Positions 24,660-32,536 of a DNA stretch of 32,536 bases are shown here, in pieces. The translations under genes and the position numbers were made by a program. Every line of letters begins with the position of its first letter. Position 1 is the stretch's first letter. The notes beneath the pieces are model-generated. The model did not search any database, was not told the DNA's origin, and saw nothing but the letters and a program-made list of their open reading frames with translations. This stretch comes from an uncultured Muribaculaceae bacterium (GTDB lineage: Bacteria > Bacteroidota > Bacteroidia > Bacteroidales > Muribaculaceae): NCBI GenBank assembly GCA_910576935.1, contig CAJTKG010000030.1:1-32536 (forward strand), written 5' to 3'.

Positions 24660-26468
24660 ATGTTTAGAATAAAACGGCTTTATACGTTCATGCTGCAGTG
24701 CTTTCTGCCGCTGTTTTTCATGACGTTTTTCATTTGCCTTTTTATAGTGCTGATGCAGTTTCTGTGGCGTTTCGTCGACGACCTTGTCGGCAAAGGCCTG
24801 ACAGTCGCAGTCATCGGTGAACTCTTCTTTTATGCCGCCCTGACGATGGTGCCCACAGCCTTGCCGCTTGCCGTATTGTTGGCCTCGTTGATGACCTTCG
24901 GCAATCTTGGCGAGAAATTCGAGCTTACAGCGCTAAAAGCCTCCGGCATATCGCTTTTCAAGATCATGAAGCCGTTGATTGTGCTGATGATATTCATCTC
25001 TGTAGGCGCCTTTTTCTTCCAGAACAAGGTCTTGCCTGTAGCTCAGGCAAAGATGTGGACTCTCCTTTTCTCCGTCCGTCAGAAATCGCCCGAAGTCGAG
25101 ATCCCAGAACGCTCGTTCTACGACCAGATTCCCAACATGAATCTTTACGTCGACCATAAGAATCCCGAGACGGGCATGCTCTATGAGATGATCATATATG
25201 ATGTGACGCGTGGTCTCGACAATTCGCGTGTAATATTGGCTGACTCGGGCAAACTGAGTTTCACCGAAGACAAAACCCGCCTGTTTCTTCATCTCTATAG
25301 CGGCGAGATGTTTGAGAACCTGCGCGACAACAGCCTCGGTGTCGCCGCACAAGGCTATCTGCCATTCCGACGCGAAAATTTCAGCGACAAACAGATATAT
25401 TTTGCCTTCGACGCCAATTTCAACCGCATGGACGAAAGCGGCATGCGCAACCAGTATGTCGGCAAGAACATCGCCCAGCTCAGTCACTCGATTGACTCTA
25501 TCGGACACTATGTCGACTCTATCGGAGACTCATATACATTCGAGATCAAAGCGCGTCCCTATGTCGGACTCCTGTCTTACCGCAGCGTTGTCGTCGACGG
25601 AGACGTCAAACGCATACCCCGCGAGAATGTCGATATGCCCGAGCCGCTTGACATCGACTCGCTCTTCAGTTCGCCGTCACCGAGCTATGCCAAGACATAC
25701 CTTACCCAGGCTCTCGCTCAGGCAAAACGTCAGCGTCAGGAATTTGAATATCGCAGCGTCGTCCTCGGCGAGCAGACCAAGAACCTCAGGCGTCACGGCA
25801 TCGAACTTCAGAAAAAATTCACCCTCTCGTTCGCCTGCATCATATTCTTCTTTATAGGCGCTCCGCTCGGCGCCATCATAAAGAAAGGCGGCCTCGGCAC
25901 ACCGCTTGTGATCTCCGTGATATTGTTTATTATCTACTATATCATCGACAACACCGGCTACAAGATGGCCCGTGACGGCAAACTCGAGGTGTGGCAGGGC
26001 ATATGGCTCAGTTCGGCCGTGCTACTCCCCCTCGGCGTCTTTTTCACATACAAGGCCGTCGGAGACTCTGCCGTGTTCAACATCGACGCATACCGTAATT
26101 TCTTCAACCGTCTGCGTGGCCGTCAGCCTCAACGAACCCTCGAACTCAAAGAAGTCGTGATGGAAGAAGTCGATCCAGCTGTAGCCCTCGAAATGCTCGC
26201 CGCCTTCGATGCGGCCTGCCGTGAGGCTGAAACCCGGGTAAAGGCTACGCCGGCCATATTGAGACCGTTCAGACACAATCCTTGTGCCGACTTGAAGCCG
26301 ATGCTGAACAACCTTGTCGACTACCTGTCGAACTCACGTGACATCGTAGTCGTTAATTACTTGAACAAATATCCCTTTAATATAACAGCGCGTAACATCA
26401 GCGGTGTTATTGCCACGACCGCCGGCCTTGCTGCCCGTATAGAAGGTCGCAAGCTCGAAACCGACTGA
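24660..26468 (+). CDS. LptF/LptG-family (YjgP/YjgQ) lipopolysaccharide export permease
   Basis: The family forms the membrane part of the LptB2FG ABC transporter, which extracts LPS from the inner membrane and passes it to the Lpt bridge. The 602-residue protein has N-terminal membrane helices (about 15-36, 50-80, 104-122), the conserved cytoplasmic coupling segment GEKFELTALKASGISLFKI (84-102), a large periplasmic jelly-roll region (about 125-385) and three C-terminal helices ending near 472. A further 129-residue predicted cytoplasmic tail (474-602) goes well beyond the roughly 360-residue E. coli proteins. I use the ATG at 24660, not the TTG just before it. Whether it acts as LptF or LptG cannot be decided here. 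ribBA follows 23 bp downstream. Confidence 0.9.
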   Translation: MFRIKRLYTFMLQCFLPLFFMTFFICLFIVLMQFLWRFVDDLVGKGLTVAVIGELFFYAALTMVPTALPLAVLLASLMTFGNLGEKFELTALKASGISLFKIMKPLIVLMIFISVGAFFFQNKVLPVAQAKMWTLLFSVRQKSPEVEIPERSFYDQIPNMNLYVDHKNPETGMLYEMIIYDVTRGLDNSRVILADSGKLSFTEDKTRLFLHLYSGEMFENLRDNSLGVAAQGYLPFRRENFSDKQIYFAFDANFNRMDESGMRNQYVGKNIAQLSHSIDSIGHYVDSIGDSYTFEIKARPYVGLLSYRSVVVDGDVKRIPRENVDMPEPLDIDSLFSSPSPSYAKTYLTQALAQAKRQRQEFEYRSVVLGEQTKNLRRHGIELQKKFTLSFACIIFFFIGAPLGAIIKKGGLGTPLVISVILFIIYYIIDNTGYKMARDGKLEVWQGIWLSSAVLLPLGVFFTYKAVGDSAVFNIDAYRNFFNRLRGRQPQRTLELKEVVMEEVDPAVALEMLAAFDAACREAETRVKATPAILRPFRHNPCADLKPMLNNLVDYLSNSRDIVVVNYLNKYPFNITARNISGVIATTAGLAARIEGRKLETD

Positions 26469-26491
26469 CGCGCAAAGACAATTAAGCATTT

Positions 26492-27709
26492 ATGGAACAG
26501 AAAATAAAGCTTGACAGCATCGAAGATGCAATAAAGGATTTCGCCGAAGGCAAAATGGTGGTAGTCGTTGACGATGCCGATCGTGAAAACGAAGGCGACA
26601 TCATCGTCGCAGCCGAAAAAATAACACCCGAGCAGGTCAATTTCATGCTCAAGAATGCCAGAGGCGTACTTTGCGTGCCGCTGACCATCTCGCGTTGCGC
26701 TTCCCTTGAATTGCCTCATCAGGTTGAAAACAACACATCGATGCTTGGCACTCCATTTACCGTTACCGTCGACAAACTCGAGGGATGCAGCACCGGTGTC
26801 AGCATCGAAGACCGCTGTGCTACGATTCGCGCCCTTGCCGACCCGCTGTCAACGCCCGACACTTTCGGCCGTCCCGGCCACATCAATCCGCTCTACGCAC
26901 AGGACCAGGGCGTTCTCAAACGCGCCGGCCATACCGAGGCCGCCGTCGATCTTGCACGCCTCGCCGGCCTGCAGCCCGCCGCCGCACTGATGGAAATCAT
27001 GAGCGACGACGGAACGATGGCCCGTCTTCCCGAGTTGCGCCGCCGTGCCGATGAATGGGGACTTAGACTTGTTGCCATAAAAGACCTTATCGCTTACCGA
27101 CTCGAAAAAGAACAGCTCGTCGAAAAAGGCGTCGAAGTCGATATGCCCACAGAATACGGCCATTTCCGCCTGATACCGTTCCGTCAGAAAAACAACGGGC
27201 TCGAACACATCGCCATAATCAAAGGCGACGTAGCCGACGGAGAACCGGTATTGGTGAGAGTACACTCATCCTGCGCCACCGGTGACATCTTCGGCTCCTT
27301 GCGGTGCGATTGCGGCGAGCAGCTCCACGAAGCCATGAAGATGATAGAGCGCGAGGGTAGGGGAGCCATAGTTTATCTCAACCAGGAAGGCCGAGGCATC
27401 GGTCTCATGGAAAAGATTCGCGCATATAAACTTCAGGAACAAGGCCTTGACACCGTCGAGGCAAACATACACCTCGGTCATCAGGCCGACGAACGAGATT
27501 ATGGTGTTGGCGCGCAGATACTAAACCTCTTGGGTATCAAAAAAATGAAGCTAATGACCAACAACCCCGTCAAGCGCATCGGCCTTGAGGGTTACGGACT
27601 CGAAGTCGTCGAGAACGTCCCCATCGAAGTCGCCCCCAACGACTATAACAAATTCTACATGCACACCAAAAAAGCCCGCATGGGCCACGACCTCCACAAA
27701 GTCGACTGA
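26492..27709 (+). CDS. ribBA: Bifunctional RibBA: DHBP synthase / GTP cyclohydrolase II
   Basis: The protein supplies both starting branches of riboflavin synthesis. Residues 1-205 are the RibB half, making 3,4-dihydroxy-2-butanone 4-phosphate from ribulose 5-phosphate, with DDADRENEGD (27-36) and RAGHTEA (144-150). Residues 206-405 are the RibA half, opening GTP, with zinc ligands in CATGDIFGSLRCDCG (Cys261, Cys272, Cys274), NQEGRGIGL and NNPVKRIGLEGYGL. The 405-residue length is normal for the fusion and all key motifs are present. No FMN riboswitch precedes it, since only 23 bp separate it from the permease gene, so it is probably read through from that promoter. Confidence 0.97.
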   Translation: MEQKIKLDSIEDAIKDFAEGKMVVVVDDADRENEGDIIVAAEKITPEQVNFMLKNARGVLCVPLTISRCASLELPHQVENNTSMLGTPFTVTVDKLEGCSTGVSIEDRCATIRALADPLSTPDTFGRPGHINPLYAQDQGVLKRAGHTEAAVDLARLAGLQPAAALMEIMSDDGTMARLPELRRRADEWGLRLVAIKDLIAYRLEKEQLVEKGVEVDMPTEYGHFRLIPFRQKNNGLEHIAIIKGDVADGEPVLVRVHSSCATGDIFGSLRCDCGEQLHEAMKMIEREGRGAIVYLNQEGRGIGLMEKIRAYKLQEQGLDTVEANIHLGHQADERDYGVGAQILNLLGIKKMKLMTNNPVKRIGLEGYGLEVVENVPIEVAPNDYNKFYMHTKKARMGHDLHKVD

Positions 27710-27753
27710 CATTACAGGCATAGAGATCGACCCTTTCCGTCCGTCGCTTGGAG

Positions 27754-27801
27754 CAAGGGCTTTAGCCCTTGTATCCGCAGCTAACGCTTTGATTTAGCGG
27801 C
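27754..27801. repeat. Two adjacent palindromes, possible intergenic repeat element
   Basis: A perfect 7-bp inverted repeat CAAGGGC-ttta-GCCCTTG (27754-27771) is followed by an imperfect one formed by CCGC...CTAA and TTAGCGG (27776-27801). They sit behind ribBA without a T tract, so they resemble a REP-like or structured 3' element more than a terminator. Confidence 0.4.
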
Positions 27802-27837
27802 AACTAAAATCATCTATAACATATCGGCTATAAAACG

Positions 27838-27880
27838 AGAGCATACCAAATATACGTAATATTTGATATGCTCTGCGTTT
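27838..27880. terminator. Bidirectional terminator between ribBA and trxA
   Basis: A 16-bp stem with one mismatch (27838-27853 with 27859-27874) has a 5-nt loop. GCGTTTCTT follows on the plus strand and CGTTTTATAG on the minus strand, so it can end both convergent transcripts. Confidence 0.8.
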
Positions 27881-27902
27881 CTTATAGCTGAGAAGACGGT
27901 TA

Positions 27903-28223
27903 TCAGCCGATTAGCTCGTCGATTTTGGCAGCCAGAGTCTCGTATGACTGTGATCCCGTCAGACGGATGTCGGCCTTTTTGCCGTCTTTGAAGAAGAGTA
28001 TCGTCGGCAGCGACATTATGCGGTATTTTCCGCTGAGTTCACCCTCTTCATCGACATTGTATTTGCCGATTACGGCGCGGCCTTCATAATCTTGAGCCAG
28101 TTTGTCGATCGTAGGAGCCATTGCGACGCACGGACCGCACCAGGTAGCCCAACAATCTACCATCACAGGTTTGCCCGATGCGATGATTTCTTCAATGTTT
28201 TCATCTGTAAATTTAAATGCCAT
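27903..28223 (-). CDS. trxA: Thioredoxin
   Basis: This 106-residue single-domain thioredoxin reduces disulfides in cytoplasmic proteins and is recharged by thioredoxin reductase. The active site is ATWCGPC (26-32) and the cis-proline loop is SLPTI (71-75, Pro73). There is no signal peptide, so it is cytoplasmic. No TAnnTTTG box lies in the 27 bp separating it from the dnaE stop on the same strand, so co-transcription with dnaE is likely. Confidence 0.95.
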   Translation of the reverse strand: MAFKFTDENIEEIIASGKPVMVDCWATWCGPCVAMAPTIDKLAQDYEGRAVIGKYNVDEEGELSGKYRIMSLPTILFFKDGKKADIRLTGSQSYETLAAKIDELIG

Positions 28224-28250
28224 TGTTTTTTTGATTTATTAGGGTTATTA

Positions 28251-31200
28251 TTAAACGTGTTCTATATTGAATTCTACGCCGTCGAACTGTTTTAGCGACT
28301 CTATAAGCTTGCGGTCTATGGCAATACGGCGGCTTGATGTCGCCGTGATGCTGCGATTGAGTTTTGGCTCGAAGAGTCTGAAGTTGAGCACTCCGGTGGC
28401 GTTTTCGTTTTTCTCTGATTTCTCTTTCAGAAGGCTTTGCAGCTGTGGGTTAAGACTGTCAGTGGCGAGTTTGATGGTTATGCCTTTGATAAGTTTGCCC
28501 TTTATATCGTCGAGCAACTGCATTGACGTGACGTTGAATTTTATTTCGCCGCTGGGGCGCTTCTTGAAAGCCCCCCTGACGCTGACCGCTATACCCTCCT
28601 GGCCGAACTGGGCCAGTTCGAGCAACTGTTTGCCGAAGGCGACGACTTCGGTCGACGACGAGTAGTCTTCGATGTGGAACTTGCCCATGCGTGTGCCGCT
28701 TTGGAGCACTCGGCTTTCGTAGGCTGTGATGATGCCGCCGAAAGTGATTTCGACTCCGTCTTCAGGCGTCATCTCCTCATACTCCTTGATTGTATGGCTC
28801 ATGCCGTAGTTTAGTTCGAGATAGTAAGGGTCGAGAGGATGGGCCGACAGATACATGCCGACGAGCTCGCGTTCTTTGTCGAGGCGAGTAACCTGTGCCC
28901 ATGGCATTGCCGGCTTGATCTGCGGACGCGAACTCAGATTTATCTCTTCCTCGATATCACCGAAGAGAGACGCCTCGCGGCTTTGGGTCGCCGACTGGAA
29001 ATTAGCACCGTAGCGCAGCAATATTTCAGATAGTGTTTCGCCTCGGGGGGTCTCGACAAAAAAGTCTTCGCGTTTGATGCCGTCGAAACAGTCGAAAGCC
29101 CCGGCAAGAGCAAGATTTTCGAATGTGCGGCGGTTGAGGGCGCTCGAAGGCACACGTTCGACAAAATCATAGATGTCTTTGAATTCGCCGCCGTTGTCGC
29201 GCGCCGCCAGAATATCCCTTACGACATTACCCCCGATGCCTTTGATGGCCGACAGTCCGAAACGTATATCACCGTGCGTGTTGACACCGAATGTAGCGAA
29301 CGATTCGTTGACGTCCGGGCCTTTGACCGTTATGCCCATCGCCTTACATTCGTCCATATAGATCGTCAGCTTGGTGATGTCCGAAAGATTTCGGCTCAGT
29401 ACTGCAGCCATGTATTCAGACGGGTAGTTGGCTTTGAGATATGCGGTCTGGAACGCGACCCAGCTGTAGCATGTGGCATGACTCTTGTTGAAGGCATAAG
29501 AAGCAAACTTTTCCCAGTCGGCCCATATCTTTTCAAGCACCTCCGGCTTGTGGCCGTTGGCCTGCCCGCCGGAGAGGAACAGCGACTTAAGCTCCATCAT
29601 TTTGCTTATCATCTTCTTACCCATGGCCTTGCGTAATGTATCGCTCTGGCCGCGGGTGAAGTTGGCAAGCATACGCGACAGTAGCATCACTTGCTCCTGG
29701 TAGACGGTGACGCCATATGTATCCTTAAGATACTTTTCCATCTCCGGTATATCGTAGACGATAGGCTCCTGACCGTGCTTTCGCGCTATGAATGCCGGAA
29801 TATAGTCCATAGGCCCGGGACGATAGAGTGCGTTCATCGCTATGAGATCTTCAAATGTCGACGGTTGCAGTTCGCGCAGATACTTTTGCATGCCTGTTGA
29901 CTCGAACTGGAATGTGCCGATCGTGCGTCCTGCACAGTATAATTCGTATGTTTTCTTGTCGTCGACAGGCACACTGTCTATGTCGAGGTCGATGCCGCGT
30001 GTGCGTTTGATATTGGCCACGGCTTCCTTGAGTATCGAGAGCGTCTTCAGACCGAGAAAGTCCATTTTGATAAGGCCCGTTTCTTCGATGACACTCCCTT
30101 CATATTGGGTCACAAGCAGTTTACCCTCTTTTTTATCGGTAGCCGTGCTGACTGGCACCCAGTCGGTGATATCGTCGCGGCAGATTATGACGCCACAGGC
30201 ATGCACGCCGGTGTTTCTGACGTTGCCTTCGAGCTGACCGGCATATTTGAGAGTGTCAGATACAAGTTCGTTGCTGCTCGACAGCTCGGGCTTGAATTCG
30301 GTCACATACTCATAGCAATTTTTTAGCGTGGGCTTCAGCTCCTTGCCGTTGACGACGGGCATGCGAGCCGGTACAAGCTTTGCCAGTCGGTTGCTCTCCG
30401 AAAGCGGCAGGTTTATGACCCGTGCCACATCTTTGATGGCCGATTTGGCCGCCATCGTGCCGTAAGTGATAATATGCGCTACTTTGGTAGCCCCGTATTT
30501 GTGGGTCACATAGTTGAGAACGTCGCCGCGGCCGTCATCGTCAAAATCGATATCTATATCAGGCAGCGATATACGGTCGGGATTGAGGAAACGTTCGAAT
30601 AGAAGGTCATATTTCAGCGGGTCGATCTGAGTGATGCCGAGACAATAGGCCACGACCGAACCGGCCGCCGAGCCACGCCCCGGGCCGACACTGACGCCCA
30701 ATTGTTCACGCCCGGCGCGGATAAAGTCTTCGACGATAAGAAAGTATCCCGGGAAACCCATAGTCTTCATAATATGCAGCTCAAACGTCAGGCGTTCGAC
30801 AAGATCGTCGCTCAGCGGTGTGCCGTAGCGGCGCGCCGCTCCGTCATAGGCCAGTTTCTTTAGATAATCGGCCTCGAATTTGATGCGGTAGAGTTTCTCA
30901 TATCCGCCGAGTTTCTTGATTTTTGCCTTTGCTTCATCTTCCGACAGCACCACATTGCCGTGCTCGTCCTGCGTGAACTCGTCAAAGAGGTCTTTCTCTG
31001 TCAGGCGTGCGCGATATTCTTCTTCCGTGCCGAAATCTTTGGGAATCTCGAATGTGGGCATGATCGGAGCGTGGTTGATACTGTAGGTTTCCACCTTGTC
31101 GCATATCTCGAGGGTATTGCTCAGCGCTTCGGGCAGATCGCCGAACACGGCATTCATTTCCTCCTGCGTCTTCAGCCATTCCTGCTTGGTGTAGAGCATA

Positions 31201-32048
31201 CGCTCCGGGTCATTCAACAAACGGTTGGTCGCCAGGCATATGAGACGGTCATGTGCTTCCGAGTCTTCTTCATTTGTAAAGTGTACGTCATTGCTCGCTA
31301 TAATTTTGATTCCATATTTTCGCGCCAGACCTATCAGCTGGCTCTCGATACGCATCTGTTCTTCATATGTGCTGTGGTTGGCATTGACTTTTGTCGCCTT
31401 GTGGCGTTGAAGCTCTATATAGTAATCGTCGCCGAATGTATCTTTCCACCATTTGACAGCACGGTCGGCGCCCTCTGTGTCGCCCCGTCTTAACAGACGC
31501 GGTATCTCGCCGCCGAGACAAGCTGAGCAGATTATCAGACCCTCGCGATGTGCCGCGATCTGCTCTTTGTCAGTACGCGGATGCGAATAAAAGCCTTCAG
31601 TCCATGCCTGTGAGACAATCTTTATCAGGTTGTGATAACCCTTCTCGTTTTTTGCCAGCACGATAAGATGGCGGCCGGTATCTTTTTTGTCGATGTGCTC
31701 ATAGAGCGATTTTTCAGCCACATACATCTCGCATCCGATAATAGGTTTTAGTATTCGCTTCTGCGCTGATGCTATATCGGCGGTTAATTTCTCGCATTGT
31801 TCGCTGTCTCCGGCCTCCGTTGCCTCTTTTAGCTTTGTGTTAAGTTCTTTGACCTTATCATTGGTTTTGCCGTTGACCTTGTTGACATAGTTGATAAACT
31901 CTTTGATGCCAAACATATTGCCGTGGTCGGTAATAGCCAGGGCCGGCATCCCGTCGTTGATGGCCTTGTCGACAAGTGATGATATTGAAGCCTGTCCGTC
32001 AAGAAGCGAATATTGCGTATGAACGTGTAGATGTATAAATGGTATCAT
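28251..32048 (-). CDS. dnaE: DNA polymerase III subunit alpha
   Basis: DnaE is the replicative polymerase. The 1265-residue protein starts with a PHP domain (FIHLHVHTQYSLLDG, 4-18, His6/His8/His10 as metal ligands, and ITDHGNMFG), then the C-family palm with PDIDIDF (496-502, catalytic Asp497 and Asp499), the fingers, a helix-hairpin-helix region (about 880-940) and a C-terminal OB fold (about 1040-1120, FGGIITAYESRVLQSGTRMGKFHIED). The residues agree with DnaE1 rather than PolC because no exonuclease is inserted in the PHP domain. I chose the ATG at 32048: the possible start at 32075 would lie inside the promoter -7 box, and proteins of this family begin M-x-F-x-HLHxHT. Confidence 0.96.
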   Translation of the reverse strand: MIPFIHLHVHTQYSLLDGQASISSLVDKAINDGMPALAITDHGNMFGIKEFINYVNKVNGKTNDKVKELNTKLKEATEAGDSEQCEKLTADIASAQKRILKPIIGCEMYVAEKSLYEHIDKKDTGRHLIVLAKNEKGYHNLIKIVSQAWTEGFYSHPRTDKEQIAAHREGLIICSACLGGEIPRLLRRGDTEGADRAVKWWKDTFGDDYYIELQRHKATKVNANHSTYEEQMRIESQLIGLARKYGIKIIASNDVHFTNEEDSEAHDRLICLATNRLLNDPERMLYTKQEWLKTQEEMNAVFGDLPEALSNTLEICDKVETYSINHAPIMPTFEIPKDFGTEEEYRARLTEKDLFDEFTQDEHGNVVLSEDEAKAKIKKLGGYEKLYRIKFEADYLKKLAYDGAARRYGTPLSDDLVERLTFELHIMKTMGFPGYFLIVEDFIRAGREQLGVSVGPGRGSAAGSVVAYCLGITQIDPLKYDLLFERFLNPDRISLPDIDIDFDDDGRGDVLNYVTHKYGATKVAHIITYGTMAAKSAIKDVARVINLPLSESNRLAKLVPARMPVVNGKELKPTLKNCYEYVTEFKPELSSSNELVSDTLKYAGQLEGNVRNTGVHACGVIICRDDITDWVPVSTATDKKEGKLLVTQYEGSVIEETGLIKMDFLGLKTLSILKEAVANIKRTRGIDLDIDSVPVDDKKTYELYCAGRTIGTFQFESTGMQKYLRELQPSTFEDLIAMNALYRPGPMDYIPAFIARKHGQEPIVYDIPEMEKYLKDTYGVTVYQEQVMLLSRMLANFTRGQSDTLRKAMGKKMISKMMELKSLFLSGGQANGHKPEVLEKIWADWEKFASYAFNKSHATCYSWVAFQTAYLKANYPSEYMAAVLSRNLSDITKLTIYMDECKAMGITVKGPDVNESFATFGVNTHGDIRFGLSAIKGIGGNVVRDILAARDNGGEFKDIYDFVERVPSSALNRRTFENLALAGAFDCFDGIKREDFFVETPRGETLSEILLRYGANFQSATQSREASLFGDIEEEINLSSRPQIKPAMPWAQVTRLDKERELVGMYLSAHPLDPYYLELNYGMSHTIKEYEEMTPEDGVEITFGGIITAYESRVLQSGTRMGKFHIEDYSSSTEVVAFGKQLLELAQFGQEGIAVSVRGAFKKRPSGEIKFNVTSMQLLDDIKGKLIKGITIKLATDSLNPQLQSLLKEKSEKNENATGVLNFRLFEPKLNRSITATSSRRIAIDRKLIESLKQFDGVEFNIEHV

Positions 32049-32072
32049 AGAATGAAGCCGAAAAATGAAATT

Positions 32073-32080
32073 CAAAAGTA
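32073..32080 (-). promoter_or_regulatory. -7 box of dnaE-trxA
   Basis: On the minus strand these bases read TACTTTTG, a match to TAnnTTTG, 24 nt upstream of the dnaE ATG. The -33 position has no clear TTTG. It supports the shorter dnaE start. Confidence 0.6.
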
Positions 32081-32316
32081 CAAAAAATAATCCGACCCGT
32101 ATTCATGCCCAAACTAATTTAACTAATAAGTTTTCAACACAGCATTCCCATATATATTAATGTATACTGTTTAGATGTCAAGGCTCTGAGAAAAGTCAAT
32201 TAATAAGAACAACAAATAATGCCGATCTTTTATGATATGTAACAATCTGATTATCAGTGGTGTCAAAAACGTCCATGAAAAAATCATGTTTTATAACATA
32301 AAAATAGTTGAAAAAA
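32081..32316. other. Non-coding AT-rich spacer
   Basis: No supported gene. The stretch is AT-rich, with only small inverted repeats such as CATGA/TCATG at 32274-32288. It separates the dnaE promoter from strong outward promoters at the right edge. Confidence 0.5.
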
Positions 32317-32348
32317 TTTGGTTGGGAAAGAAAAAAGGCATAACTTTG
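32317..32348 (+). promoter_or_regulatory. Strong promoter P1 facing the right edge
   Basis: TTTG (32317-32320) and TAACTTTG (32341-32348) are separated by 20 nt, a full consensus match inside an A-rich upstream tract. No gene starts before the window ends. Confidence 0.8.
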
Positions 32349-32455
32349 CACTCGCTTTCGGGGAGGAAGCCACTGCAGCGGCAGCGGATGATTGCCCCGG
32401 GAGATTGACATCCGGCAGTTCAGAAGGGAGGCCGATAAAAAAAACGTCAGAAAAA

Positions 32456-32488
32456 TTTGGCGGTTTGAAAAAATCGGTTGTAACTTTG
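32456..32488 (+). promoter_or_regulatory. Strong promoter P2, near-copy of P1
   Basis: TTTG (32456-32459) and TAACTTTG (32481-32488) are separated by 21 nt. Flanks repeat those of P1 (an AAAAATTTGG upstream block and TAACTTTGCA followed by a TTTCGG segment), exactly 140 bp further on. Tandem promoters of this type are expected ahead of rRNA operons; the gene itself lies outside the window. Confidence 0.75.
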
Positions 32489-32536
32489 CAGACGATTTCG
32501 GTCATACGCCGGATGACAAAAAGAGCACATTGAAAC

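Noticed and set aside
30960..31493. Open frame of 177 codons opposite dnaE
   Set aside because: It lies fully antisense to the conserved PHP/polymerase region and its peptide resembles no family; it follows from GC-rich codon usage on the other strand.
32274..32298. Terminator-like CATGA/TCATG hairpin followed by TTTTAT
   Set aside because: Only 5 bp of stem with an all-A loop in an AT-rich region, and no gene ends nearby on the plus strand.
32196..32533. Short open frames at the right edge on both strands (71-73 codons)
   Set aside because: They run across the tandem promoters, lack start context and family resemblance, and the plus-strand one spans both -7 boxes.
1..32536. CRISPR arrays, insertion sequences, prophage, integrase, toxin-antitoxin or restriction systems
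   Set aside because: No regularly spaced repeats, terminal inverted repeats with transposase, or phage/defence genes were seen on either strand.

Overview
The window looks like a chromosomal segment of a gut-type member of the Bacteroidales, most likely a Muribaculaceae-like lineage. Three things point there. Promoters have the Bacteroidota form (a TAnnTTTG -7 box, often with TTTG or TTTC about 19-21 nt upstream) in place of E. coli-type -35/-10 boxes. Several families are largely confined to Bacteroidota (DUF5723 outer-membrane protein, DUF4493/PCMD lipoproteins, DUF6377 membrane regulator, TPP-riboswitch-controlled TonB receptor plus PnuT). Start sites are A-rich and lack strong Shine-Dalgarno sequences. 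The genus assignment is inference. I see no insertion sequence, phage, integrase, CRISPR array, tRNA or rRNA gene.

Layout. 1-80 is the tail of an unrecognised gene, followed by a terminator. 382-3492 is a two-gene envelope operon (lipoprotein plus DUF5723 beta-barrel) closed by a perfect 13-bp hairpin. 3711-8275 is a run of same-strand housekeeping genes: panC-panD (pantothenate), ffh (SRP), folD (one-carbon folate) and a CapA-like metallophosphatase. 8345-11269 is a thiamine-uptake unit: promoter, TPP riboswitch, TonB-dependent receptor, pnuT. A small winged-helix protein (minus strand) and rsgA (plus strand) follow, diverging from an AT-rich spacer.

An orphan ATP-grasp-like gene (12790-13923, minus) converges on rsgA so tightly that their stop codons overlap. 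It has a near-consensus promoter that predicts a leaderless mRNA. A minus-strand unit at 14257-18291 reads, in transcription order, Cys/His-rich lipoprotein, mutL, then a DUF6377 membrane-anchored HTH protein. Divergent from it, 18615-24524 is an operon of three paralogous DUF4493 surface-type lipoproteins, the middle one lacking the C-terminal modules; it ends in a perfect terminator. 24660-27709 carries an LptF/G-type permease and ribBA. A convergent terminator separates these from the minus-strand dnaE-trxA pair (27903-32048).

The right edge (32317-32536) has no gene. It holds two near-identical strong promoters 140 bp apart facing out of the window, as expected upstream of an rRNA operon or another very highly expressed transcript.

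The least understood parts are the three-paralogue lipoprotein operon, the orphan ATP-grasp protein with its leaderless promoter, and the lipoprotein-mutL-DUF6377 unit, whose MutL lacks the recognised endonuclease signature. These are candidates rather than demonstrated new systems; the rest of the window is mostly conserved core genes.
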